A stretch of DNA of 56,489 nt from Gammaproteobacteria bacterium (GTDB lineage Bacteria; Pseudomonadota; Gammaproteobacteria; Pseudomonadales; Pseudohongiellaceae), in NCBI GenBank assembly GCA_002731775.1, contig PCCP01000029.1, positions 24,041 to 80,529 of the forward strand. Reading direction: 5' to 3'. Positions 18,880 through 28,725 of the stretch are shown piece by piece. The translations under genes were made by a program, and so were the position numbers. Each line of letters opens with the position of its first letter. Within the stretch, counting starts at the first letter, position 1. The notes below the pieces were generated by a model. The model searched no databases, was not told where the DNA came from, and saw only the letters and a program-made list of their open reading frames with translations.

Positions 18880-20017
18880 AGATTTCATGCGGCAGTTCAG
18901 TGGTCTTGCTTCGGTGGCTGTTAAATCCCGGTCTTTTTGGCGCCGCATACACACCGATCCCCCCTTGCTGGTCGGCTTGCTCCTGCTCTGCGCTTTCGGG
19001 TTATTTATCCTCTTCAGTGCCAGCGGTCGCGACCAAGAGGTAGTCCAGCGCCAGGCTCTGACGATGATAGTAGGTATCGTCGTTATGTTTATCGTGGCTC
19101 AGTTCAATGTCCATTTTTTCCGAAGCTGGGCGCCCTCCATGTATGCAGGGGGAATTGCGCTGCTGGGTGTTGTTTTACTGATCGGGGTGGAAGCCAATGG
19201 CGCCAAGAGCTGGCTGGATCTTCCAGGATTGCCCAGCTTTCAACCGTCAGAGCTGATGAAATTTGTAGTTCCCATGTTGGTTGCCTGGTACCTGGCCAGT
19301 CGCCCACTGCCTCCCAGTTTCAAGCACATGTTTTGGTCTGCCGTTATGATTCTAGTGCCGACGGCTCTCATCATCGTCCAGAACGATGCTGGCACTGCCA
19401 TCATGGTAGCTATGTCGGGCATCTTCGTGGTTTTGCTGGCTGGCATTCGCTGGCGCATAATCATCGGGGGCACCCTGACGCTGTTAATGGTGTCGCCGGC
19501 CTGGTATCTGTTCCTGGCGCAGGAGCACCAGAAGAATAGAATTCTGACTTTTTTCAACCCTTACCGCGATCCTACCGGCGCCGGCTACAATATCATCCAA
19601 TCACAGATCGCTATTGGATCCGGGGGCATTTATGGCAAGGGCTACACGTTGGGGGCGCAGTCTCACCTGGATTTCATTCCCGAGAGTAATACCGATTTCA
19701 TTCTTGCCGTACTAGCCGAAGAATTCGGCCTGTTAGGTATTCTATTCCTCATCAGCCTCTATTTATTTGTGCTGGTTCGGGGCTGCTACATCGCCTATTG
19801 TGCGGAGGACATATTCAGTAGGCTATTGGCGGGCAGTATCACGCTGACGTTTTTCCTCTATGTTTTTGTAAATATGGCCATGGTGTCGGGCTTGCTGCCG
19901 GTTATTGGCGTGCCGCTGCCCTTAATGAGCAGGGGTGGCACCTCTATAGTCACGCTCTTCATAGGCTTTGGTCTACTCATGTCGATTCAAACCGGAAGTC
20001 GGTTTAAGCTTCGTTAA
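18869..20017 (+). CDS. rodA: Peptidoglycan glycosyltransferase RodA
   Basis: A 382-residue SEDS-family membrane glycosyltransferase that polymerises lipid II with PBP2 as partner. Visible are many hydrophobic helices, the loop NGAKSWLDLPGLPSFQPSEL with the conserved Trp and Glu, VQNDAGTAIM, and the C-terminal MVSGLLPVIGVPLPLMSRGG signature. It overlaps mrdA by 11 bases. In related genomes mltB usually follows; here a 186-base gap leads straight to rlpA. Confidence 0.95.
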   Translation: MADKDFMRQFSGLASVAVKSRSFWRRIHTDPPLLVGLLLLCAFGLFILFSASGRDQEVVQRQALTMIVGIVVMFIVAQFNVHFFRSWAPSMYAGGIALLGVVLLIGVEANGAKSWLDLPGLPSFQPSELMKFVVPMLVAWYLASRPLPPSFKHMFWSAVMILVPTALIIVQNDAGTAIMVAMSGIFVVLLAGIRWRIIIGGTLTLLMVSPAWYLFLAQEHQKNRILTFFNPYRDPTGAGYNIIQSQIAIGSGGIYGKGYTLGAQSHLDFIPESNTDFILAVLAEEFGLLGILFLISLYLFVLVRGCYIAYCAEDIFSRLLAGSITLTFFLYVFVNMAMVSGLLPVIGVPLPLMSRGGTSIVTLFIGFGLLMSIQTGSRFKLR

Positions 20018-20203
20018 CTCACTGAAAACATTAGTTAAATTAGAAGAAATCAGGTGATGGAGGCAGAAGATGCTGTGGCGACGGCTGTATGAACCTGATT
20101 GTTGCCGTGAAAAAGTTAAAAATATCAGTGAATTGGACGTTATTTAGTTATCTTCCCAAGCATTTTCCAAAACGACAGTCTGCCACCGCGCCATAGGCTA
20201 ACC

Positions 20204-21067
20204 ATGTTTAAAGCCATACTGAGAGTCATCTCGCTTATAGCCGTTTTCGGTTCGATTGCGGCCTGTAGCTCTACACCCAACCCCTCTTCGGGAGCTGGCA
20301 GTAGTCGCTACAGCATCCAGCAGGACAGAGCCCCCTCCGCCAATCTGAGGGTGGCGGAGATTGCAGAGGTTATTCCCCAGCCACTGCAACGAACCATGGC
20401 TGGCAACCGGAGCCCCTACACGGTGCTAGGCAAGACCTATCATGTGCTCGGCACTGAGGCAGGTTATAGCGAGAGAGGAATCGCCTCCTGGTATGGCGAG
20501 AAGTTTCATGGCCATAAAACTTCTAATGGTGAAGTGTTCGATATGTACCAGGCCTCGGCGGCGCACAAATCCCTGCCCATACCGAGCTTCCTGCGGGTTA
20601 CCAACCTGGATAATAATAGAAGCATCATCGTGCGGGTAAACGACAGGGGCCCGTTTCACGGCAACCGGCTCATCGATCTGTCTTACGCCGCCGCGCTCAA
20701 ATTGGGTTATGCCGATCGCGGCACGGCCAGGGTGCGGCTTGATGCCATTATTGCCGACGGCAGGGCGCTAGACAGATCTTCGGCTCGCGCAGCGGGCTCA
20801 GTTTCCCAGTCACTACCAGCCCCCGCCAGGGTTGGAAAATATATACAGGTTGGTGCCTTTTCAGACCTGGGCAGGGCGCGGGAACTTTCCCGGCAATTGC
20901 GCCAGCTAACCGATAAGCCGGTGATAATTCGCTCGGTCGAGAGCCAGACCAACGGCGTACTACATCGTGTACGGGTGGGGCCGGTGACTGACCCGGGTGA
21001 AATCAGGCATATTAGCCAAAGTGTAGTTGCTGCAAACTTGGGAAGTCCGTACACTGTGTCCGAGTAA
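20204..21067 (+). CDS. rlpA: Septal ring lytic transglycosylase RlpA (lipoprotein)
   Basis: A 287-residue outer-membrane lipoprotein. The signal peptide ends at the lipobox IAAC (Cys21). A double-psi beta-barrel domain runs from about 85 to 185, with GIASWYGEKFHGHKTSNGE and VRVNDRGPFHGNRLIDLS carrying the conserved residues, and a SPOR domain from about 205 to the end (YIQVGAFSDLGRARELSRQL). RlpA cleaves denuded glycan strands at the septum, and SPOR binds such strands. It lies between rodA and dacA in the cell-wall block. Confidence 0.93.
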   Translation: MFKAILRVISLIAVFGSIAACSSTPNPSSGAGSSRYSIQQDRAPSANLRVAEIAEVIPQPLQRTMAGNRSPYTVLGKTYHVLGTEAGYSERGIASWYGEKFHGHKTSNGEVFDMYQASAAHKSLPIPSFLRVTNLDNNRSIIVRVNDRGPFHGNRLIDLSYAAALKLGYADRGTARVRLDAIIADGRALDRSSARAAGSVSQSLPAPARVGKYIQVGAFSDLGRARELSRQLRQLTDKPVIIRSVESQTNGVLHRVRVGPVTDPGEIRHISQSVVAANLGSPYTVSE

Positions 21068-21128
21068 TCGGCTCTCGCTGATTGATGTCACATTTGATTC
21101 CTCACTTCCCGTTTCGACATTAATTTTT

Positions 21129-21134
21129 TATAAT
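21129..21134 (+). promoter_or_regulatory. Possible -10 box upstream of dacA
   Basis: A perfect TATAAT at 21129-21134 lies in an AT-rich run 27 bases before the dacA ATG. The expected -35 position (about 21106-21111) reads TTCCCG, a poor match. It could give dacA its own promoter within the block. Confidence 0.3.
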
Positions 21135-21160
21135 CAGAGGCTCCCTGGACGGATTTCTTT

Positions 21161-22366
21161 ATGTTATTAAAGATCGAATTCATGCATTTCATGACTCGCC
21201 CCTGGCGTATGATCATCTGCCTGGTACTCGCCTTGCTGGCGATTTTCTCAACTAATTTACTTCTCGCCGCGGCGGCGATTATTCCGCGGGCGCCAGAGAT
21301 TGCTGCTACCAGTTACATTTTGCTCGATGCGAAAACCGGCCATATCATCGTCGAGGAAAACGCCGATGAGGCGTTGCCGCCGGCGAGTTTGACGAAGATC
21401 ATGACAGCATATATTGCGGTGGAAGAAATACTCTCAGGCAACCTGCGTCTCGATGACGAAGTTCATATCAGCGAAAAAGCCTGGCGCATGGAAGGCTCGA
21501 AGATGTTCGTTGGAGTCAATACCCGGGTCAGCGTCGGGGATTTGCTGAGAGGCATCATTATTCAATCTGGCAACGATGCCAGCGTCGCCATCGCCGAGCA
21601 CATTGCGGGTAGCGAAGAGGCATTCGCCGACATGATGAATCAGTACAGTGAAGTATTGGGACTGACTTCTTCCTTCTTCATGAATTCCAGCGGTCTCGAT
21701 ACCGAGTTGTACTACAACACCATGTCCGCCCGTGACTTGGCTATCTTGGCAAGAGCGACCATTACAAGGCACGGGCAATACTATCCTATCTATGCGGAGC
21801 GAGAGTTCACCTATAACGATATACGGCAATCGAATCGAAATACGCTGTTATTTCGTGATCGCAACGTCGACGGCATGAAAACGGGTTGGACAGATGCTGC
21901 AGGCTATTGTCTGGTAGCATCAGCCGAACGCGATGGTATGCGTCTGATTTCTGTAGTCATGGGTACGGCGAGCGAAGAGGCGCGTGCGATCCAGACCCAA
22001 AAGCTGCTCACTTATGGTTTTCGATATTTCGAAACCCACAAGTTGTACGATGCCAATCAAATTCTTACCAATGTACCGGTTTTCTCCGGCAAGCAAAATG
22101 CTGTCGACTTGGGTATTAGCGAAGAAGTTTATATCACTATCCCCCGGGGTCAGGCTGAGGCGATGACTGCTACCGTCGACGTCGATGAAATCATCAGGGC
22201 GCCGTTGGATAAATCTCAGGTCATGGGTGTCGTCAGGGTCGTACTCAATAACGACATCCTCTATCATGGTGATGTGATCGCCATGCAAGAAGTCGAACGA
22301 GGCGGCATGTTAAAGCGCTTCATCGATTGGTTAAGCTTATTTTTCAGTGACCTGTTCTCGGATTGA
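21161..22366 (+). CDS. dacA: D-alanyl-D-alanine carboxypeptidase (PBP5/6 type)
   Basis: A 401-residue low-molecular-mass PBP that removes the terminal D-Ala from peptidoglycan pentapeptides in the periplasm. A signal peptide covers the first 40 or so residues. The S11 peptidase motifs are SLTK at 76-79, SGN at 136-138 and KTGWTDAAGYC. A C-terminal beta domain follows, with an amphipathic tail (GGMLKRFIDWLSLFFSDLF) for membrane attachment. A second start at 21182 would give a more usual signal peptide length. The DUF493 gene follows 12 bases later. Confidence 0.94.
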   Translation: MLLKIEFMHFMTRPWRMIICLVLALLAIFSTNLLLAAAAIIPRAPEIAATSYILLDAKTGHIIVEENADEALPPASLTKIMTAYIAVEEILSGNLRLDDEVHISEKAWRMEGSKMFVGVNTRVSVGDLLRGIIIQSGNDASVAIAEHIAGSEEAFADMMNQYSEVLGLTSSFFMNSSGLDTELYYNTMSARDLAILARATITRHGQYYPIYAEREFTYNDIRQSNRNTLLFRDRNVDGMKTGWTDAAGYCLVASAERDGMRLISVVMGTASEEARAIQTQKLLTYGFRYFETHKLYDANQILTNVPVFSGKQNAVDLGISEEVYITIPRGQAEAMTATVDVDEIIRAPLDKSQVMGVVRVVLNNDILYHGDVIAMQEVERGGMLKRFIDWLSLFFSDLFSD

Positions 22367-22378
22367 ACCAGCTACTTC

Positions 22379-22666
22379 ATGGCTGCTGAGCAAGATTCAG
22401 GTAATCAGGAAGCTCCCAGAATCGAGTTTCCCTGTTCTTATCCTATAAAAGTCATCGGCAAGGCGACTGCAGGCTATGAACAGAAAGTTATTGCCGTACT
22501 CGAAAAACACGCGGGCAAGATATCAGCCGATCTAATCCAGATACATCCCAGCAAGCAGCAAAACTACCTGTCCATCAGTGTCACGATTATGGCGACAGGT
22601 GAAGATCAATTACGCAAGCTGTTTCTGGATCTAAAAACCATCGAAAGTGTAAAGATGGTTTTGTAG
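22379..22666 (+). CDS. ybeD: YbeD family protein (DUF493)
   Basis: A 95-residue cytosolic protein of the YbeD/DUF493 family, with an ACT-like fold. Signatures are IEFPCSYPIKVIGKA near the N-terminus and the closing LRKLFLDLKTIESVKMVL. Its function is not established; it is regularly found between dacA and lipB, as here (12 bases either side), which suggests a link to lipoate metabolism. Confidence 0.9.
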   Translation: MAAEQDSGNQEAPRIEFPCSYPIKVIGKATAGYEQKVIAVLEKHAGKISADLIQIHPSKQQNYLSISVTIMATGEDQLRKLFLDLKTIESVKMVL

Positions 22667-22678
22667 GGAGTCTACTCG

Positions 22679-23407
22679 GTGCTGTTAAGCGATTATAAAT
22701 GGTTTCAAGCCGCAGCATCTCCTTCCTCATCGGAACAGCTCCCCGAATTATTGGTTCGTCGACTCGGCCTGCAGGAGTACGAACCGATATGGAAATCCAT
22801 GCGGTATTTGGTAAAGAATGCCGATGGCACGCGTGCTGACGAGATCTGGTTGCTCAGTCATAAGCCGATTTATACCCAGGGTCAGGCAGGCAAAGAAGAG
22901 CACATCCTCAATCCGGGTAATATCCCGGTGCTGCAAATCGATAGAGGGGGTCAGGTCACTTATCATGGGCCAGGCCAGTTGGTAGCCTACCTCCTGCTCA
23001 ACGTGAGGCGAAGAAAGATCGGTGTCAGGGATTTGGTTGACCTCATCGAGCGGGCGCTTATTGCATCATTGCAGGAATTTGGGATCGACGCTGCCACCCA
23101 GGTAAATGCCCCTGGGGTGTACGTGAATGATGCTAAGATGGCGGCCTTGGGATTACGCATCAAGAATGGGTGGAGCTACCATGGTCTGAGTCTGAATGTC
23201 GACATGGATCTATCGCCCTTTGCCAATATCAATCCCTGCGGCTTCGAGAATCTGGAGGTAAGCCAGATTGCCGATCTGATTACGGATCGTGATTCATTGA
23301 TGCGCAGAGCCAGTGAAGTTGTGGCGAACAAACTACTTGCCGAGTTGGGATATCAGGAGTTTTACTCTTTAAAATCGTGGGAAAGAGCAATTAATGGCAA
23401 CACCTAA
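22679..23407 (+). CDS. lipB: Octanoyl-[ACP]:protein octanoyltransferase
   Basis: A 242-residue LipB, which moves octanoate from ACP to lipoyl domains of 2-oxoacid dehydrogenases. Motifs are [20 protein letters not shown] with the conserved His, then [22 protein letters not shown] with the catalytic Lys, and [13 protein letters not shown] with the catalytic Cys. The start is GTG at 22679 with a GGGAG ribosome-binding site 8 bases upstream. It carries an N-terminal extension of about 20 residues and overlaps lipA by 14 bases. Confidence 0.94.
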   Translation: MLLSDYKWFQAAASPSSSEQLPELLVRRLGLQEYEPIWKSMRYLVKNADGTRADEIWLLSHKPIYTQGQAGKEEHILNPGNIPVLQIDRGGQVTYHGPGQLVAYLLLNVRRRKIGVRDLVDLIERALIASLQEFGIDAATQVNAPGVYVNDAKMAALGLRIKNGWSYHGLSLNVDMDLSPFANINPCGFENLEVSQIADLITDRDSLMRRASEVVANKLLAELGYQEFYSLKSWERAINGNT

Positions 23408-24359
23408 GCGACGCAAGGCATTGGTGGAGGGGGAAAAGCTGAGGGGCGCAGACAAAGTGCGGCGTATCCCTGTTAAGGTGATACCGAGCACGGAATTGCC
23501 AACCAAGCCACACTGGATTCGAGTCAAAATTCCTGTTTCTCCCAAGATCAGTTACATCAAGCGGAAGTTAAGAGAGCATAAGCTGGTATCGGTCTGCGAA
23601 GAAGCTTCCTGCCCGAATCTGGGTGAATGTTTCAGTAACGGTACCGCTACTTTCATGGTGATGGGCGATATTTGCACGCGGCGCTGCCCATTTTGTGATG
23701 TCGCGCATGGCAAGCCCCGCCCCCTGAATGAACACGAACCCACGGAGCTGGCACGAGCGATCAAGGAAATGGGTCTGCGCTATGTGGTCATCACCTCCGT
23801 CGATCGGGATGATTTAAAAGACAGTGGTGCAGCACATTTCGCGAAGTGCATTACCGAAACACAGCGTTTGAATCCGGGTATTCAGGTAGAGGTGTTGGTG
23901 CCGGACTTTCGCGGGCGTATGAAAATAGCACTGGATATACTGGAAAAAACGCCGCCGGATGTGTTCAATCACAACTTGGAAACCGTGCCCCGCCTCTATA
24001 AACAGGCCCGACCGGGAGCCGATTATCAGTGGTCACTCGATCTGCTGGCCGCCTACAAAATGCGCCGGGCTGAGGTGACAACGAAGTCCGGGCTAATGCT
24101 TGGTCTCGGTGAAAGCATCGAGGAAGTCAAGGCAGTGCTGACAGATCTTCGCAACCATAGTGTAGATATGATTACCCTGGGGCAGTATCTGCAGCCTAGT
24201 AAGGACCACCTGCGAGTCCAACGATTTGTACACCCTGATGAGTTCGATGCGTTGCGCGAGTTTGGTGAGGCGCTCGGTTTCAAACAGATTGCCAGTGGTC
24301 CATTTGTCAGATCTTCTTATCATGCTGATAGGCAGGCTCAGGGAGAACAAGTATCCTGA
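23394..24359 (+). CDS. lipA: Lipoyl synthase
   Basis: A 321-residue radical-SAM enzyme that inserts two sulfurs into protein-bound octanoyl groups. The auxiliary cluster cysteines are in [12 protein letters not shown] and the SAM cluster in CTRRCPFC. The C-terminal [11 protein letters not shown] carries the conserved RSSY serine that ligates the auxiliary cluster. It overlaps lipB, so the two lipoate steps are coupled, and it ends the conserved block. Confidence 0.96.
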   Translation: MATPKRRKALVEGEKLRGADKVRRIPVKVIPSTELPTKPHWIRVKIPVSPKISYIKRKLREHKLVSVCEEASCPNLGECFSNGTATFMVMGDICTRRCPFCDVAHGKPRPLNEHEPTELARAIKEMGLRYVVITSVDRDDLKDSGAAHFAKCITETQRLNPGIQVEVLVPDFRGRMKIALDILEKTPPDVFNHNLETVPRLYKQARPGADYQWSLDLLAAYKMRRAEVTTKSGLMLGLGESIEEVKAVLTDLRNHSVDMITLGQYLQPSKDHLRVQRFVHPDEFDALREFGEALGFKQIASGPFVRSSYHADRQAQGEQVS

Positions 24360-24387
24360 TCGTTGCCTGTTCCCTGGCGCCCCAGTA

Positions 24388-25128
24388 ATGAATATAAGCT
24401 TACGACAGGTGGTTATTTGTGTGGCTGCATTGCTCGTAGCAACAGTCACGGTCGTTTTTATTTCCCAGAATGCTTCCCGTCTCGGTAGCGAATCGCTGCT
24501 CGTCAGAGCGCTCTTCTTGAGCTTGGCTATAGTCGCTGCGCTTGTCGCCGTGTATCCCTTCAATCCGATTTTTGCTGGGAAACCTGGCGCCTATTCCTTA
24601 GCTGTTTGTGCACCCGCGATAATACCTGGCTTTATTTATTATCTGCTATTGCTGCCTGCTCAGGCTGGGTTGGGGGTGACGGCAGAACAACTTCAGAGTC
24701 AACTCATCACCGACAGCTCCAGCAACGGTATCATTGAGGTCGGTTTCAGCTATCCCATCTACACACCTACCATCACGGTGAGCAATCGAGAGTTATTCAC
24801 AAAGCAGGTGAATGTGTTTTTGCGCATGACAGATGGGAACAACGAAAGCGCCTTGTTCAGAGCTGTCCGCTCCGAAATTCCCGGTTCCAGCCTGAGTGTC
24901 GAAGCGACCGTGCAGGGAATGCTCAGCGAAAGCGCGGAATATTTGTTGATTCCATTGGAAATACCTCCGCTACGCAGTATTAGCGGCAAAGTTGTGTTCA
25001 TAATCAGTAACCTCGAAGACGGCAGCACTTTCACCGAGGCGCTGGCTAAGGCCCATCAGGCACAGTTTGAATTACGAAACCCTGTGCACGGAGAATTGCT
25101 GTATGAGTTCCCCTTAATACGAATTTAG
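24388..25128 (+). CDS. Membrane protein of unknown function
   Basis: I do not recognise this family. From the ATG at 24388 (29 bases after lipA) it is 246 residues. Three hydrophobic segments lie at about 5-25, 38-60 and 68-92, followed by a C-terminal region of about 145 residues that reads as a beta-rich extracytoplasmic domain (FSYPIYTPTITVSNRELF). An open frame extends upstream into lipA, but homology to the lipA end rules it out. It may share the lipA transcript. No ribosome-binding site is clear. Confidence 0.6.
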   Translation: MNISLRQVVICVAALLVATVTVVFISQNASRLGSESLLVRALFLSLAIVAALVAVYPFNPIFAGKPGAYSLAVCAPAIIPGFIYYLLLLPAQAGLGVTAEQLQSQLITDSSSNGIIEVGFSYPIYTPTITVSNRELFTKQVNVFLRMTDGNNESALFRAVRSEIPGSSLSVEATVQGMLSESAEYLLIPLEIPPLRSISGKVVFIISNLEDGSTFTEALAKAHQAQFELRNPVHGELLYEFPLIRI

Positions 25129-25493
25129 AAAAAGCAATATAACTCGTAGCCAGGGGTATTTTCGCAACGAGATTATATTCACTATTTATTGAAAATTTAG
25201 TTTACACAAAAACATGAAGTTCAGTAATGCCCGTGTGCTGCCTGCTGGGTGAGTGGCCCCTTAGTATCTCAGCGGCTTGCTCCCTTAGAGTGATTCCCCC
25301 AGGAAGATCTCTGCATCCAGAGAAGCCGATGAATTTTCCGATGACAGGGATATCTGTCAGCGGGTTCTCCCTCTGTCACTTGGTGCGGCGCATTGATGGC
25401 CGAGTCAACAGGCCCCACTAAGCCATCGCTCGCAGTTCCCATTGAATTCAGTGCAGTACGCCATACCCGACTGCTTTTTTATATGCTGCGATA
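25129..25493. other. 365-base stretch without a gene
   Basis: This lies between the membrane protein (forward) and the fatty-acid-hydroxylase-family gene (reverse), both of which end here. The first 90 bases are AT-rich. I see no ORF with family resemblance, no strong hairpin and no repeat. Confidence 0.4.
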
Positions 25494-26711
25494 CTAGGTA
25501 GTAACGTTAGTAGGTTTTCTTTGCTCCGAGATCAGAAGCAGCAACAGGGATGCCGCCGCGAAGGCCATTAGTGTGGTACGAGGCACGATGGGAAAGTCCG
25601 TAAAAGGCATCGCTAGCAGCAATAACATCAGCCGGACGCTTTCGTGGCCGAGGGCGTTTGGCCGTGATTCCAGCCACACGCCATGGACGTAGTAGCTATA
25701 GGTTAACAAGAACACTGCTATGGTGGTGGTCGTATAATTCCAGCCATTAAGATTGATTAATACAGTCAGGCTCAATCCAACTGTGACTACAAACTGAACG
25801 ACACAATAGCCTTTAGAGAAATCTGATAACGGCGGATCGAATCTGGTCGATAGACCTGTTTTCTGACTCCGTAGTTTGCAGGAGCTTTGCATCGAGTCCG
25901 GTAGCCACCCCGGAGGTTTCAGCCAGATTTTTATTTTGTTGCTGAACCCGGGCACCTTAATACAGTCCTGAATGAGGCGCCAGTAGACATGCACATTGGC
26001 CCAGACTGGATTCCAGCTGTTAAGTGGTTTTCTGAGCCCAAATATGACCGCTTCTTGTTCTAATTCTTCCTGAAAACTGCCGAATAACCGATCCCAGATT
26101 ATAAATACGCCGCCGTAGTTTCTATCGACATAAATCTTGTTGCGCGCATGATGTACGCGGTGATTAGAAGGGGTGACGAACAACCACTCCAATATTCCAA
26201 GCTTGGGCACATGCTCAGTATGAACCCAGAACTGATAGATCAGATTCAGACTCACCACCGTAAACAGAATTTCTGCAGGAAATCCCAGTACGAAGAAGGG
26301 CAGGTAAAACAGGAATCCGTAAAAATCGATGCTGGTCTGGCGCAACGCCGTGCCCAGATTGTAGTCTTCACTCTGGTGGTGGGCGACATGGGAGCCCCAG
26401 AACAAGGCGACTTCATGGCCGAAGCGGTGCTTCCAATAGTAGGCGAGGTCATACAACAGGAAGCAGCTAAGCCAGACCCACAACTGGTCGTCCGCTAACT
26501 GGCCTAACTGATAGCGGGCGACTATAAATTCGTATATGAGCCCGGAAAATCCGAGCACAACCAGGCTCTGCAAGCGGCTGAGGCTGCCCAGTGAAAGGCT
26601 GTTGATGGTGTCGTTGATGCGGTAGGTGTTGCGCCTTCTGAGCACGCCATAAGTAAATTCCAGAAGAATCAGCAGGAAGAAGAAAGGGATTGCATACAGT
26701 ATCAAATTCAT
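25494..26711 (-). CDS. Sterol desaturase/fatty acid hydroxylase superfamily membrane protein
   Basis: A 405-residue membrane di-iron oxygenase family protein. The histidine clusters are HRFGH at about 93-97, HVAHH at about 107-111 and HRVHH at about 187-191, arranged as in the sterol-desaturase/alkylglycerol-monooxygenase group. Several hydrophobic helices flank them, and a C-terminal segment of about 130 residues adds two or three more. Such enzymes hydroxylate or desaturate lipids at the inner membrane; the substrate here is unknown. Its start overlaps the stop of the Hsp70-like gene by 4 bases (ATGA at 26708-26711), so the pair is translationally coupled. Confidence 0.82.
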   Translation of the reverse strand: MNLILYAIPFFFLLILLEFTYGVLRRRNTYRINDTINSLSLGSLSRLQSLVVLGFSGLIYEFIVARYQLGQLADDQLWVWLSCFLLYDLAYYWKHRFGHEVALFWGSHVAHHQSEDYNLGTALRQTSIDFYGFLFYLPFFVLGFPAEILFTVVSLNLIYQFWVHTEHVPKLGILEWLFVTPSNHRVHHARNKIYVDRNYGGVFIIWDRLFGSFQEELEQEAVIFGLRKPLNSWNPVWANVHVYWRLIQDCIKVPGFSNKIKIWLKPPGWLPDSMQSSCKLRSQKTGLSTRFDPPLSDFSKGYCVVQFVVTVGLSLTVLINLNGWNYTTTTIAVFLLTYSYYVHGVWLESRPNALGHESVRLMLLLLAMPFTDFPIVPRTTLMAFAAASLLLLLISEQRKPTNVTT

Positions 26712-28327
26712 AATCGTACCCGTTCTCTGATCTCGGCAGATGGCTTATTGTGATTGCTTAAGCTGCCGCTGCTCAGCTTGCAATTCCCCCAGGCCTGAAA
26801 TTCTGCTATAGCCAAGCCAGTAGCGACACTGGTAAAGGGGTCGTGCTCGACTACCTTAGCTGGAAACTGGCTCTCAAGGATGTGCTTGACCGCAGGTATC
26901 AGTGAAGACCCGCCGGTGCGAATGACCAGTTGAATATCGACGGCTCTCAGATTGGCGTGAGTCAGGAGATGGGTGATCGCGCTTTGAAATTTCTCCAAAA
27001 TCCCCGCTACTAATTGCTCGAACTGTGCCCTCGTCACGGACAATTCGATGTCCAGTTCAGGTATATCGAGTCTCGCAAGCTGTTGCGAGGAAAGCTCCGC
27101 CTTTAGATCTTTCAGTGATTGAAATACGAGATAGCTGGAATTGTTTTTAATCAGGTCATACAGACGCTGGAATTTCTGCGATGCTGCGTCCGCAATTTCT
27201 ATGCGCTGCATAAGTGGTGTAGTGAATTTGTTCTGGTTGAGCATATAGCTAACCGTCCAATTTAACAGAAATTTCTCGTATCCTTCGAAAGGAAATAAGG
27301 TTTCAATTTCACGGTCTTCTCCTGCTCTTTTCCACATTTCTCCTTTTCCAAGAAGCGGAAACAGCAATTCCCTGAACAGGAGTTGGTCTATTTTATCTCC
27401 TCCCAGTGCTATGCCATGGGTTGCTACAACATCAAATTCCTGGCCGATGCATTTCAGAATACACAGATCCAATGTGCCGCCGCCGAAGTCCACTGCCAGG
27501 ATTGTCTGTTGCGCACTGTTTGGGTAGGCATGCAGGTAGCTCAATGCTGCAGCTACTGGTTCAGGATAAAATGATTGCCGATTGAATTTCGCGTAGCCAT
27601 AGGCTTCAGACAATAAACTCAGGGCTTTGCTGTTTCCGTCTGTATCGCTGCCTTCAAAGTTAACAGGGTGGCCTAAGCAGGCATGTCCCTCCGATTCGGA
27701 TGGCGGCGAAGAATCGGCTAATCGTGAATCAATACTGGTCTTTATCCGAGCTAGCAGCGGAGTCATCAAGGCAACTAATCGAAAGGGGCGATCAAACACC
27801 ATCAGCCATCTGGATTCATTGCTCCCTAATAGTCTTTTTATGCCGCGGAATAATCTGCCTTGTTGACCGCCATCGACGAAGGATTGACCATAGACTTTAC
27901 GTGTCGATGCTGCTTCCGGTAAGCCATGATCGCTTATTTGTCCAGTGCTTGTTCGTACTTCCCCTATGACTTCAGCGCTGAGCTCGATGGTTCTTCCGAC
28001 ATTGTCTTCTATGTACTGATCGATTGCTGCCTGCCCGGTTTTTATTTTGTAGTTGCGATCTACATACGTAGCCGAGGGCATAACGACAGCTTCTGACTCT
28101 AACTGCACCAGGTGAATATCAGTACCATCAAAGATGGCGGCAACGCTATTACTGGTGCCATAATCTACACCGATACCAAACGAGATCGCCGCCGAGTGGC
28201 TTGAATGCTCTCGCCGTTCCGTCGTCGCACTTACAGAGTGTCCTGAATCTCTATTCCCAGGATCGATTGGATGATAATTTGACGCCTGCACCAATACAGC
28301 CTTCTTTATAACAGAACGAATAGACAA
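26708..28327 (-). CDS. Hsp70-family ATPase protein (YegD-like)
   Basis: A 539-residue actin-fold ATPase of the Hsp70 superfamily. Phosphate motifs are VDYGTSNSVAAIFDG near residue 54 (phosphate 1), LAVDFGGGTLDLCILK (phosphate 2) and VIRTGGSSLIPAVKHIL (adenosine). It lacks a DnaK substrate-binding domain, as YegD does, but is longer than YegD (450) through a Ser/His-rich N-terminal extension of about 45 residues and an insert. The start at 28327 is TTG and uncertain. It precedes, and is coupled to, the fatty-acid-hydroxylase-family gene, an unusual pairing. Its client is unknown. Confidence 0.8.
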   Translation of the reverse strand: MSIRSVIKKAVLVQASNYHPIDPGNRDSGHSVSATTERREHSSHSAAISFGIGVDYGTSNSVAAIFDGTDIHLVQLESEAVVMPSATYVDRNYKIKTGQAAIDQYIEDNVGRTIELSAEVIGEVRTSTGQISDHGLPEAASTRKVYGQSFVDGGQQGRLFRGIKRLLGSNESRWLMVFDRPFRLVALMTPLLARIKTSIDSRLADSSPPSESEGHACLGHPVNFEGSDTDGNSKALSLLSEAYGYAKFNRQSFYPEPVAAALSYLHAYPNSAQQTILAVDFGGGTLDLCILKCIGQEFDVVATHGIALGGDKIDQLLFRELLFPLLGKGEMWKRAGEDREIETLFPFEGYEKFLLNWTVSYMLNQNKFTTPLMQRIEIADAASQKFQRLYDLIKNNSSYLVFQSLKDLKAELSSQQLARLDIPELDIELSVTRAQFEQLVAGILEKFQSAITHLLTHANLRAVDIQLVIRTGGSSLIPAVKHILESQFPAKVVEHDPFTSVATGLAIAEFQAWGNCKLSSGSLSNHNKPSAEIRERVRL

Positions 28328-28484
28328 ATATTATAGACTTTATTCGGGTTGGATTCAGTTACACATTATAGCTTTATTATAGGGGTTCGTTCAACTGGGG
28401 CCGATCGCGTACGATTGCTTAAGTGCCCGCTCCATGCCTGCTTGCAGATGAACAGATAAGTTGAATAATGGTGGAACTTAACCT

Positions 28485-28691
28485 ATGCTCAATTCGAATT
28501 ATACACAGCAAGGTCTTATCCGGAGTTTTCATGATCGCAGTCCCCAGGCGTTGGCTAAGGTGGACAACAAGCTACCAATCCCCACCCTGGAAGTAAATCT
28601 AGAAGATTCGGTATTTGAAGTATATAACGTCTTTTTAGGATTGAGCGAGCTCGCTCGAGTACGCTTTTCGCTGGAATCCTACGACCAATAA
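28485..28691 (+). CDS. Small hypothetical protein
   Basis: A 68-residue frame with an acidic C-terminal half (LEVNLEDSVFEVYNVFLGL) and no signal peptide, membrane segment or family I recognise. A GGTGGAA element stands about 8 bases before the ATG at 28485. It lies 34 bases upstream of the sodium symporter and may share its promoter. Confidence rests only on the ribosome-binding site, codon use and position. Confidence 0.4.
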   Translation: MLNSNYTQQGLIRSFHDRSPQALAKVDNKLPIPTLEVNLEDSVFEVYNVFLGLSELARVRFSLESYDQ

Positions 28692-28725
28692 CAGCTGGTA
28701 AAACCGACAGGGAGATCGATAATCG

